This document shows positions 49,181-60,938 of a stretch of 64,000 nucleotides of DNA, piece after piece. The stretch lies in assembly GCA_025403435.1 (NCBI GenBank), contig CM046345.1, forward strand, positions 9,862,235 to 9,926,234. The letters run 5' to 3'. The notes under the pieces were generated by a model, which made no database searches, was not told the DNA's origin, and saw only the letters and a list, made by a program, of their open reading frames with translations. Numbering within the stretch: the first letter of the stretch is position 1; each line of letters starts with the position of its first letter. Position numbers and translations under genes: made by a program. This DNA comes from Artocarpus heterophyllus. Its lineage: Eukaryota > Streptophyta > Magnoliopsida > Rosales > Moraceae.

Positions 49181-50049
49181 TTTGGTATTAGAGTCTTCGG
49201 TTTTTCCCTGTGAGATGCAATAGCCATGATCGGATATTGGAGCCCCTTCAAGGACGGCTCATATGACTGAAGATACAGAGCTCAACAGCAGTGGAATGCC
49301 CACCAATAGCCCTATTCTGCACCACCACCACCTCACCACCACCATGACCCCTATAATCACCAGGTTACTACCACCACCACCACTATGAACATTCTCACTA
49401 CCACCTCCAACATCACCACCACCATTCCTCTTTCATATACACAAACCATGTTTACCCAAGTCACCACCATCATCACCCAAATTAACACCTCCAATACTAC
49501 CATCAACCTACCCAATTTCAACGAGACTAGACATACTTAAATCTTAACTCAGCCGACCGTAATCAAGACAACCATACTTAGCCAATCAATCTGAGCTTTG
49601 TTGTCTCCCATACTAAATTTACAATTTATAGTTTCGATAGAAAAATGGATTTGGAAGACTTATGGAATTGATCAAAAATGTGAATGAGTATTTTGAAAAT
49701 CCATAAGTGCAATCAGAAAATCAAGCTAAATTAGTGGCTTGAAATTTTGTTAGATATGATGAATATTGGTGGAACAAAACTCAGATTAGAAGGGTTCGCG
49801 AAGGGAAACAAAACTCGAACATGTAAAAGATAAAGGGAGGTTACAAGAAAAATTATTGCGTCTAACTTCTGCCTGGATACAGAATGACCAACCACTTTCG
49901 TCCCTTTCACCATTCTTCGCCGCTGGCAGGATTTAGGCTTGCAGCAAACACCCATCGTCCATTATTATAGGTGAAATCTGATGATAAGAAGACCATACAG
50001 AAATTTGGACCCCTTTGAACTAAATGGCCAGAGAGGCTAGGTACTAACT

Positions 50050-50345
50050 AGCCTATCATTGGCCGAGAACTGGCCGACTATAAGCTGAGCACCGGTCATT
50101 TACTGAGCACCAAGCATTTGCTTAGCATTGGGTAACTTTAGGTTGAGCATCGGCCAACTCCTAGGCCAAGCACCAGCCGACTATAGGACAAGCACCGGTT
50201 ATTTGCCTAGCATCGACCAACCTTAGGTCAAGCACCGACCACCATATGCATAGCATCGATCACAGTCTGACGATAGGCCAAGCACGGATCTTAGGCTGAG
50301 CACTGGCCAATTATAGGCCGAGCACCAACCCGACTTGGCCAAGGC
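50050..50345 (+). repeat. Degenerate ~22-bp tandem array
   Basis: About twelve units built on 'ataggccgagcaccggcca' variants (AGGCCAAGCACC, AGGTTGAGCATC, AGGACAAGCACC and so on). It lies inside the old LTR element and is GC-rich compared with its surroundings. Confidence 0.75.
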
Positions 50346-52112
50346 AACCATGAGGAATAACTCCGCAATACCAACCAGGTGATCAGACCCTAACCGGATC
50401 ACACGGTAGTAGGTCATACCCAAAGACCACCACATGGCATCATGTCAGATCTCTGTTGGGCAATCTTTCTTCTTTGGAAATCGTAACACCTGTCACTGGC
50501 CACCTAGGCTCTATACAGTAATATATTCGGGTCATGGACCAAACTCAGTCCATGCTCAGATCCAAACTAAAGTCTATAAATAAGAACATCAACTCCACCA
50601 CAAAAGTACAAGCATTCTTTCCTATCTTGCTCTGTCTCTCCTTTTGCTCTTCTCAGTTAGAACACTAATATAAGCATCGGAGTGCCTTGACAGACACCAC
50701 ACTAGTATTCGAGGCATTATTTCATTTTGCAGATCCGACTAGACCAGACAGAACTGGGAGAGCAAGGAACCCGACCACCGTGCGTCCCAATGTCCGTCTC
50801 AGGTGTCAACATCCATGCTCACAAACCAACAAGAAACTCTGCAAATGTCGACCACCGTCACTAATCCCGTCCGCTCTCTGTCATTCCCTTATTGAAGCCA
50901 AAGAGATCTGCACTCATCGTCCTTGTGAATCTCCCTTCGACCTCGGCATCTTCGTTAGTGACAGAGAATATGAGATTTATGAATAAAGAGGTGCTTTGAC
51001 GCTGACGATTTCATCGAATATGCCAAAGGAACCATTGATTCTGTCCTCTCCCTACCATTCTATCACTTTTTTCTATGAGACATCCATCAGGGCGGCAGCG
51101 ATCGGTGAGGTGGAGGAGAGCTCCGTGGTAGTGGTGCTGATGCGCATTCGAGGTTGCCTTCTCCCGTACAGCAACAACAGTTCCTACATCAAAATGGGCC
51201 CAGAGAAGTTGCCCTAGTCCAAGAGCATAATGGGCCAAGTCAAAGTCCTCAGCCTAAGAGTCAAAGTGGCCTTGCATACATTCCCAAATCCGGCAAACAT
51301 ATAAGCTCAACTTAGGTTTTCATTTCAAGCGTGCACAATGGCTCAAGTGATATACAACAACTTGACAACCCCAATCGCTTCAAAAATCCAAGCCTACTTT
51401 GCCCAAAGGTAGAATTCCGACTGTTATAGATATGATGAAATTTATTTTAGAATGATTTGATTATGAAGAAAATAAGAATACTTTTTGTGACATATTAAGG
51501 GATAAAATTCCTAGTGCTCAAGAAGAGCATGTGGATCCTTTAAGTACGAGGAACATTGAAAATTTGGATGACTTAATTAATCTTGACATGATTGTTGAAT
51601 AAAGCATTGTGAATCCTTTGGGTGTAAGTTGAAAATCTAGGTGTTCAAAGTGATCTTGAAATTATTGATGATATTGAGAGAGATCCAACAAAACTAGTCG
51701 TTGAAGACAGTGGCCCAATTAGATCACAACTTGGTACAATGAAAATTAAGTGCATTATTTGTGATAATTTGGTTGTTAAGCCATCAATCTTCGTTGGTCA
51801 ATTTGTTGGGGCACTAGACTTTGATTTTGAAGGTGTTAAGACTAAAAGGGCAAGGTGACGACAATGGTGAATAGCTTGGCATTTTTGGGCCTACAGTTAG
51901 ACCATTACTTTGGTTCCATTGTGGGGTTGGGATTTGATTTGGAGGAGCTACTTATTTGGGATCTACCACTCTCACAAAAGGAAACAAGTCCTTCTCCTCT
52001 TTAGAGCTTCCTTTATTCCACATATCAGACTAGTAGACTTACTTGCTACAAGTTCCTTCTCTCGTACTTCTATCGAACTCGAGGTTGAGGTATTTTCATA
52101 AACTGGGAGAAC

Positions 52113-52410
52113 TGACGTAGAAAGATATAACTATAATAGTCGTCTTTACTTTTTAGATTTATTTTGTTATTAGTTTATCGTTGTTTATATAATTTATTAT
52201 AGTGAGTACTTATTATTGTTTTGCTAGAGGATTATACATACCCTTCTTAGACAACTGTAAGAAGACTAAAATATTGAGACTTTAATACAAGCTTGAGTGT
52301 TTTCTCTCCCAGTTGGAGGTTTTCTCCTTTGAGAGTTTTTTTTAGATGGGTTTTCATATCCTTGTCCAGGTTAGGCCAATAAACACTATCTTTCCAATTT
52401 CACCACGTTA
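52113..52410 (+). repeat. 3' LTR of the old element
   Basis: Begins TGACGTAGAAAGATATAAC, matching TGATGTAAGGAGATATGGC at 48885. Ends CACCACGTTA. Confidence 0.75.
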
Positions 52411-54649
52411 TAACATCTCTATAATTGACGAGAAACTCTAATTGATTGAGACCAAAAGACTCGTAGCACAAAGGTCAACCACCATACCATATAGTACCAA
52501 TGCTTATAGGTTAGACACACAAATAAAATCAAATTGTTGGGAGATCACATTTGTTATTACATATGAATAACAAAACCTTATAAACAAAATACAAATTGAT
52601 ACGACAAAAACAATATCATCTTTATTTCATGAAAACGACGTACACAAAAATAAAGAGGCACCCCCGACAACATAGACTACCGGCAACAAGCAGACCAACA
52701 AGACTACAGAGACTACGAAATGCATTGCTACAATAAGATGGGAACATTGTAGGAGAGGCACCACCACATCGGCGAGTTAAAATCATGCACTGACACTATC
52801 TAAACACCTCTCACCAGTGAGAGCCACCGCCACCATACCACTGTTTCATGCCTAACCCCTGTCTCTTAATCCACCATGATGAAGAGGTTGAAACCCCGGA
52901 GTTACAAGGCCATTGGAGCTCCAACGCACCCTACATAACAGCTCAAAAATCAAACATCTATTTTTTTCATCTCGCCACTTTCCCCTCCAGCCACGAGGTC
53001 AACGACATCCACAAGATTATCTCCGTAGAGTGTATAGCTCCATCTATAAGGTAGTGAGTTTGATGGCCAACCAAAAGACGACGTCGGACCTCAGCCTTAA
53101 AGGAGAATAAGGAGCAGTGACACAAAGAAACCCAAAAGAATAATGAAAGACGGAGCGATAAGGGAAAAGTCAACTCTCGTGGTCTTGATGGATATTATTG
53201 AAAGAGAATATTAAAAAATTTGCCTTACTTAACTTATCATTTTATATATGTGCTCTTATTTTTAAAATCTTACCTTCTTAAGTTAATACACAAATTTCCC
53301 ACTAAAGGAACAATCCAATAAATTTCCCACCACTATGTGCAAAATACTTTCCAAAACAAAAAATGAAAATGTTACCCCAGGCTTTTAGCTGTTATTATTA
53401 TTTTTTTAAAAAAATACTACATGTTATGTAATATTTTTAAAAAATACATTTATTTATATCATATTTAAAAAAATAATATCATACTATTATTTATATTATA
53501 TGTTTAAGAATACTACTTAAATATATGTAGATTTATAAAACATGCTTTTCGAAATATGACGTCTATGAAAGATATATATGTATATATTTTTTTACCGAGG
53601 TTAACCACCCCTAAAACCCCTAAAAAGCAAAAGACAAAATAAAGAAAACGATTGCACGGTTATAGCGTAGCTGTAAAATCTATCTGACTTTACGTAAGGC
53701 AAATCCTCACCATCTAAAGTAAATAAAAAACACGTGGCACAGTATTTATGGTGTAGAGTGGGTCACCGTTCGTTTAAAGTGGTTACAGGAGGAATCGTCT
53801 GTCCAATTTTTTTCCAAAAAAAAATAAAATTGACTTTTACATGTCATGATCTGTCAGGCATCATTTCACACACCAAAATTAAAAACGCGATTTGAATCCG
53901 TCACCGGAGAAGGGAAGGTACGTCTGTATGCCCGCCTTTAAATTTCATACGTTATTGCCGGCCAAAAAATATGAAATAAAACTGTAAATTAATTCATAAA
54001 TTTTCTCATTCAATTTTCTCACGCAATTCACGTGCCTGTTCTTCTCCTAATTTTCACCCAAATTTCACTTCCAATTTTCTAGGGTTCCTTTCACAACTTC
54101 GATTCCTCTTTTTTCCTTATACCTTATCTGATCTCAGTTTATTTTCTGCAAAATTCGACTCGAATCATCGACTTTCTGGTCTAAGATCCGTATCGAAATT
54201 GTTTGGATTCTAGGAACCCAGAAATTTTGGCCTTCTGGTATTCTACTTGTTTGAAGTTCGATTGATCTACAGTAAGGTTTGAATGTTCATGGGTTTGTTT
54301 AGATCCGTGGGAGGAGGAGGATTATCGCAATCGAATTGAGATTTTTCATTTCCAATCCGCTAGGGCAAATTTTCCCGTATATATCCTTTGGATGTATCTT
54401 GTTATAATCGAACAAGAGAATCGGCTTGTGAACGTAGCCGACTCGTTGCTGGGTGTTCTCAGGCCTCGACTTCGCTTGTCCCTTCTCGAACAAAAGGCCT
54501 TCGCTCTCGGTGTTCCGAGAGATCGATGGGATAAGGAGTTCTTCGCGCTTCAAGGAGGGTAATTGAAAACAACGAATCTACAACGAAAATTTTGCGGAAC
54601 ATTGTGTGAGATTGGGTTTTGGTTTGGACTTTGGAGTGGAAAACTGGGA
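52411..54649. other. Intergenic DNA and leader of the CoA carrier gene
   Basis: 52600-53180 is less AT-rich and has short open frames in several overlapping phases, but no recognisable domain. 53400-53600 is very AT-rich. From about 54000 a CT-rich leader and the 5' UTR of the carrier gene begin; the leader contains upstream ATGs (for example near 54282 and 54290). Confidence 0.4.
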
Positions 54650-57600
54650 ATGGGTTCTGCTCAAAGGTCTACGCTTTCCACGAACGTGGCGGGTTTGGCG
54701 GACGGTTCTTCCGCGCGCGAAACGGTGTCGTTGGTTGATCATTTGCCTGTTTATGCGAAGGAGCTCATAGCTGGAGGCGCTGCTGGGGCGTTTGCCAAGA
54801 CTGCTGTGGCTCCCTTGGAGCGTATCAAGATACTTTTGCAGGTATAACCTTTTGCCACCCACAGTACGCCGATGATATTGTGTGAAAATATGATAAGAGT
54901 TAATGTAACACCTCTGAACCTCACTATGTTTGAATACGATCAGTTGGCATGACATCAGACACCGTTTGGAGTAGCTTTTTTTAATTATATAATAATAATA
55001 ATAATAATAATAATCAGTAGAAAAAGAGAACGAAGATTATATAATCTTAGTTTACTATTTGGATGATGCAATTAAATCTAGTTTCTTGTTGCATATAAGG
55101 TTAACGATGAAGTTTTTTTCGAAATAATGAAGAAAGTATTAGACATCAAAACTTTCACTTGTTTTGTTTGAAGCTCATTCTATAGAAATGAATGGGATAA
55201 TCCATTGTACTTTGTGACTCGTAGATACACTCCCAAAAGTCGATTTTGGCCTCAATAGGGACTTAGTATTTCTATGTATGGTATTCCAACAAAATTCAAT
55301 CATGAAGTGATGATCTTAATATGAAATTTTGATGGAATTGATGTCCTTATGGACGGAAGAATTGGAATTAGACTTGTTTATATGGCCAGAGAGAGCACCT
55401 CTATGGTTGTCCCTATGGTAATGGCAAAAGAGAATGGAGGAAAGAGGATAAAACTACGACTTGGTTGCTATACCTCAAGTTTTACATTAGGATTATACGG
55501 GGCCACTGCTCTTAGACCTTGGCAACTTGAAATAATTGATTTTAGTAGGTTATAAGGATTTTCAATATTGCTCTTTTGGATTTCTTAATTACTCTACTTC
55601 TGTGTGTTGTATCGGAGATGGCTCCATTAATTTGTAGCTGTTGCCTGATTCTTTCTTCCATAACCTGTTTAAAGTCTCTGACAACTTTTATGAAGGAATT
55701 TTTCTAAAGCAATTATCTTCTCTCTCTCAGACAAGGACAGAAGGTTTCCATTCTCTTGGGGTGGGTCAAGCTTTAAAAAAATTACTGAAGCATGAAGGTG
55801 TTCTAGGATTCTATAAGTAAGTTTAAATTTGATGATCTAAAGTTTTTTTTTTTTTTTTTGGGGTATATTCCTTCTTAGATAATTGTTTCTTAATTGTGTT
55901 TTTTGGCCTTCTAGGGGAAATGGTGCTAGCGTTATTCGAATAGTTCCCTATGCAGCCTTGCATTACATGACATACGAGCAGTATAGGTCATGGATCTTAA
56001 GCAATTATCCTATTCTAGGATCGGGGAGTCATATTGATCTTTTAGCTGGTTCAGCATCTGGAGGAACAGCAGTTTTGTGCACGTATCCCTTGGACCTAGC
56101 TCGTACTAGACTTGCTTATCAGGTCTGTTCTTGCTTGCTTCTATACACCTTGTTGGTTAATTTATTTTTCAATTTAACATAAGAATACTTAATCGCCACA
56201 GTGAAGTTTCATAGATGGTCTATTCATCTTGGTTTTCTATTTTTCATTTGATTCAATAGTCCACGTATATTTTTAACTGATTTTTTAGCTTACTAAGTTG
56301 TTTATGACTGTCTAGGTTGTGGACACTAGAGGAAGTTTTAAGTATGGTACTAAGAGTTTCCGGTCTCAAACTGCTTATAAGGGTATAAAAGACGTGCTTT
56401 TTAGTGTTTACAAGGAAGGGGGAGTGCGTGGTCTATATCGAGGTGTAGGTATGTACATATTGCATGTTTCTCGATCTGAGGCCCATATTTCAAATGCGTG
56501 GTCTATGTCAAAACTTGTTTTTTTCCAGCAGAAGTGTCTTTCCCTTGTGCTTTAATACCATATATTATAGACGTTGATTTTCATTTGATGCAAAATTGTG
56601 TTTGAGCAGGGCCGACACTAATTGGTATTCTCCCTTATGCGGGTTTAAAGTTCTACATATACGAGGAACTCAAGAGGCATGTTCCAGAGGAGTATGAGAA
56701 GTCCATCACAATGCGACTTTCATGTGGAGCTTTAGCTGGATTATTTGGGCAAACTTTCACATACCCATTAGATGTTGTTAGGAGGCAAATGCAGGTATTG
56801 CCTCATTGCAATTGTCTTGCACTTCTACTAAGAGTAGGCTGTTTTCTTTTCCCTGGCTGCTTATGTTTCTTGGATGTTTTTGTGGGCTTTATGAAGTTTA
56901 GTGCAATAGGTAGATGTGAAATGTATAATCATTTATGATTAGATGATTGATCTTATGGTACTCTTGACTACTTTTTAATTTCTCTATCATATAATTGACT
57001 TTGTCGGTAAGTTATTCTTATTAAAATAAATAATTAAATTCAGCCCATCGTGACAGATAAGGTAGTGTCATTTAAATAAATAATTAAATATAGTCCAGCT
57101 TGATCTTGGCCTTGCAAGGAATAGGGACACGATAACTGACGTGGAATTTTTTTTTTCTTGCTGGTACTGATGTCACAAATAACTGCGATACTAACTTAAG
57201 TTTCTGCAGAGAATAGACTTTTGAGTTTGACATTGGCTGTTGGATGTAATCACAGGTTGGAAAACAGTCGCATTCAGTGCAAGGTGATGGTGGATTCAAG
57301 AACACATGGGAAGGGCTTACTACTATTGTTCGTAATCAAGGATGGAGGCAGTTATTTGCAGGTCTAAGCATTAACTATATCAAGGTAATTTTTTGCAATG
57401 TTTTGTTTATATATATATATATATATCAAGGTCATTGCTCTCGAAGCGAATCGTAAGTTTCTAATCCGTGTAAGTGTAGGACAATTCCAAATTTCCAATA
57501 GACGCAAGAGAGTGACTTTTTATTTTATTGTTCAAGGCTAAGTGTCGTCTTAGTCGTGAGATCTTCTAGCTAATAGAATTCTATTTCAGGGGCAATTATT

Positions 57601-57735
57601 TCTAGCTAGCTAATTGTTAAACTGTGCTCTCAGATTGTTCCATCAGTGGCAATTGGTTTCACTGCATATGACATGATGAAGTGTTGGCTTCATGTTCCTC
57701 CCAGGCAGAAGTCTCCATCAGCATCTGCTGCATAA
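54650..57735 (+). CDS. Mitochondrial CoA transporter (mitochondrial carrier family, CoAc1-like)
   Basis: Inner-membrane carrier that imports coenzyme A into the matrix (function known for the plant CoAc1/CoAc2 branch). Seven exons: 54650-54841, 55731-55816, 55915-56122, 56316-56448, 56610-56794, 57256-57384 and 57634-57735, GT-AG and in phase, giving 344 aa. The three carrier repeats show the Px[DE]xx[KR] signatures [24 protein letters not shown] and [11 protein letters not shown]. Later landmarks are [20 protein letters not shown] and [20 protein letters not shown]. The start [10 protein letters not shown] matches the family N-terminus; the open frame extends upstream but without an ATG. Intron 1 is about 890 bp and holds an (AAT)n microsatellite. 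Substrate assignment rests on family membership. Confidence 0.93.
54986..55013 (+). repeat. (AAT)n microsatellite in carrier intron 1
   Basis: About nine AAT units, within the intron at 54842-55730. Confidence 0.9.
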
Positions 57736-59849
57736 AGGACTCCGTTGGAATCCTGAAACAGAAGTATGAACACGCTTGTTGGACATTAAAAGTGCATTAC
57801 TAGATACTTGAAACGTTCTGTGTTTGTTAGCTTCCTTATAGAAATGGTTGGCACTGTTGTTGTGGAACTGAATTTTTAATTTTATTCTTCCTTTTAATTC
57901 GTTCAGTTTTAGTTTTGGTTGAGTAGTGAAATACTGAGAATTCCAGTTTGAAACGACTCGAGGAGGAGCCGAGTCTGTTGAACCACTTGTATCTGTGTTT
58001 ATTATGGATTGGACCACATCAACAAGTACGAGTCCACCGTCCTTCGACGGTTACTCTGTACTGACTCAAAGAATGATTGTTTGTATTTTAGAGTTCTCGT
58101 CTCCTAAATTTTTGATACTTGGATATCTTTACTATAATAAAAACTGAAGTTTTTTTCTCCTATATTTGAAGAAAAAATCATAACTTTTTTATTTGATATC
58201 CAATGAAGATATTTTTTTCATTGTGTTCTTAATAAAGAGAGGAATAAATTAAGATCAATATTGCATATTTTTTAGGATCATTAACATTAAGATTTTATTA
58301 GATTTGTTAATAAATTAAAAACTATTTTCACTACCTCCTCAAATATATCCCAATGTTATTTCATGTTTAGATTAAAACTTAAATGCATATCTAAACGTCA
58401 ATTTGGATAAAAATTCAAATCGTACTAACTTAAATCTTAATTTAAATCACATGAACTTAAATCGAATCATTAATTTAAATATATTTACCAAATGGACCCT
58501 AAGAGCATTAAAGTTTTTTTTAAATGCTAATCCAAGTTTACTTTTAAAATAAAGTTTTGTTTTACAATAATTTTCATGTAGGTTTAATTAAGAGCATAAT
58601 AGGTTTTTTTAAATGCCAATCCAAGTTTACTTTTAAAATGAAGTTAATTTAAAACAAAACTTTAAACTGTGATAAAACTGGATTAAAGATCCAAATCAAA
58701 ATAAATTTTGGTTAAAATACATAAATATAACCATTCATATTATTCATTTATGATCTATGTACAAGTCATACATCAATTTTCCTCAAAAAAATTAACAGGC
58801 ATTTAGATTTTTAACTTTTTTGTGCTAATCAAAACAATAAGGTTGGTTTGCTATAGACTTGTAAAATTAAGGTATAAATTGTCAAAATTTAAAATTCAAA
58901 GACCAAGTTACAAATGTGAGATAAGCTTGGAGTAATAGTCCCTCTCTTTTTAACTATGTAAAAAAAGTCCCTCTCTTTTTTGCACTGTCACTCTACCTAA
59001 AAACCTTATGTTAGCTTATGGATGTAAATTTCGGCGAAATTTTAAAAATTTTAGTAGAAATTCCAAAGCATCGAATTGTCTTTCCACTATATCGACTTTG
59101 GCAAAATATTAAAGAAACATAAAAAATATCTGTTGAAATATCGATATCAAAAAACTATAGTGTTTTTTGTTAAAAAATTTGGTACATATCGTCGATATTT
59201 CGATCAAATTTCGGTAATTTTAAAAATTACAAAATTTAATAATTTTTTCCCTTTAAATAATCTATCAATATTTTATATTTTTAATAAATGAATATTTTTA
59301 TGTGTTTACAATCAATGAATTTGAAATCAAATTATATAAGCTCTTCCAATGAGGCTCCTCATGCTTATTATACATACAATCAAGACTTTGGAACTTGTGA
59401 TAGTTATGAAATTTTCAATTATCCTTATCTAAGTATACCAACATCATCTTAATCAAACAAATTGGGGTAATTCATAGTTTTCTATTTATAAAAGTGCGTT
59501 AAGGAGTCAAGAAACCTATATGTAGTATATTTATAAATATATTGAGCACTACTCAAATAAAATATATTGTGGCACCAATGTTATTTAAATCAAGATAAAA
59601 TCTCACCTATATTTAAGTTTCACAAAACTTTCTTTTGGTACTGATAAATCTATAATGTATAGAGTTTATTATACAAATTATTTTTATTGATGTTTCTTTT
59701 AATATTTACTGTATCCTAAACTATTAAAAATATATTTAATATAACATTATGTAATTTTGTAATTTTTTATAATTTTTATCAAAATTTTCACGGATGGTCA
59801 TATTTCTCCGAAAATTTTCCGAAATTTTTAAAAAATTGAAGCACAGATG
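57736..59849. other. Carrier 3' UTR and intergenic repeats
   Basis: The 3' UTR extends to about 58100. A diverged relative of the Tourist-like MITE at 5725-6531 covers about 58140-58500, and an ~85-bp segment is tandemly duplicated at 58500-58558 and 58590-58648 (core 'aatccaagtttacttttaaaat'-like). 58990-59840 is very AT-rich. No gene seen. Confidence 0.5.
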
Positions 59850-60198
59850 TCAAAATGTTTTGAGATTTTCATACTTGGGTTAACCTCGCAGTTTCCAGCT
59901 TCCGCTTTCCTCACCTTCTCCGGTTCTCTCTCCGCCGCGGAACGCCTCTCTCTCGCCTCTTCTTCTGTAGGAGCTCTCCACCGCCGGGCCAGGTTAGACC
60001 TCCCCCTCTCCACCGTCTGCTTCAACCAGTTCCTTTGCCCACCCATTTGGACTTTCTAATTTTTTTTATTATCATTTCATTTACTTTTTTTTTTTTTGTA
60101 ATATTTGTTTTGAGTTATTTGAAGCTTGCTCACCAACGGTGAAGAGAACTTGGAGTTGGCTTGGAATTTCGGTGTCTTCAATCTGCTGTCATATGCAG
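59850..60198 (+). other. Possible 5' leader exon of COQ3
   Basis: A GC- and CT-rich stretch inside AT-rich DNA. It ends in ATATGCAG followed by a GTATGA donor at 60199. A good acceptor, TTTTTTACTAG, ends at 60930, nine bases before the first COQ3 ATG, so a 5'-UTR intron of about 730 bp is plausible. It could instead be a separate non-coding or broken gene. Confidence 0.4.
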
Positions 60199-60370
60199 GT
60201 ATGATTCAATTTTGACATTCAGTTTTGCTTTTTGCATTTTAATTAATTCTTGTTGTGTTTAATTATTAAATTACTGTGTGTTGGTTTATTATTATGTTAA
60301 TGTATTGTATGTTGGAATGCTTCTATACATCTTTTGATTTATATGAAATCTGAGTGTCGTTCTAAAAATA

Positions 60371-60510
60371 ATTAGAAAAAGTGATTTTTGCTCTGAAAAT
60401 GAAATATGAATGTTGTAACCTGTTATAAAATTGAAAAATGATCTTTGTTCTGAAAATGAAATCTGAATGTTGTTCAAGAATTGAAAAATGATCTTTGTTC
60501 TGAAAATGTA
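60371..60510 (+). repeat. ~50-bp tandem repeat, about 2.7 copies
   Basis: Units start at about 60371, 60431 and 60481. The core is GATCTTTGTTCTGAAAATG; the first unit is more diverged. Confidence 0.75.
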
Positions 60511-60938
60511 ATTTGTTTTGTTTTTGAATCGGTTGCCTGTTGTATTTAAAGTGAACTTGTCTTTGTTTTTGGATGGATAAGATCTTGTCATCATTAAGTA
60601 CCCCAACTTAAGCATCAGTTGCCACACCAACCTCAAAATCTGACAATATATCAGCCCCTATAAACCAACATTTTAAAGGTGGCATTCGAGGTGTTTTGCC
60701 TCTGTGAGGCATGGTGTGAGCCTCAAAGCGCTTTGAGGTGTAAGCCTAACGCCAATAGAAGGATTCAAAAAATATCAGTAAACAAAATTAAAATCATAAT
60801 CATGATACCAATCAATCCATAAAAGATAAGTCTAGTTCACTGCATAGAAAAGACTTAAAAATAGTCAAATCTTATCATGAAGTCCATGATTCACTTCTAA
60901 AAGCCTAAAATGGATTTTATTTTTTACTAGTTTTTCCT

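Larger units (their letters stand above)
48885..52410 (+). mobile_element. Old decayed LTR retrotransposon
   Basis: Diverged LTRs at 48885-49180 (296 bp) and 52113-52410 (298 bp) share 'ttattagtttatcgtt', 'ttgagtgttttctctcc' and 'aataaacactatctt'. Flanks are TAACG (48880-48884) and TAACA (52411-52415), a 5-bp target duplication with one mismatch. A degraded primer site TGGTATTAGAGTC follows the 5' LTR (49183-49195). The interior is non-coding debris: a CAC-rich stretch (49290-49510), a 22-bp tandem array (50050-50345), an LTR-end-like piece around 50600-50700, and a late stretch (51650-51780) that reads PIRSQLGTMK in one frame, similar to gypsy pol C-terminal tails. Many LTR differences indicate great age. 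Confidence 0.75.

Noticed and set aside
50687..51217. 99-aa and 73-aa frames in the old LTR element
   Set aside because: No retroelement or host domain seen; the region is surrounded by decayed repeats and overlaps frames on the other strand.
52848..53173. Overlapping frames of 65-68 aa in a less AT-rich stretch
   Set aside because: Open in three phases at once with no motif or splice partners, so not supported as a gene.
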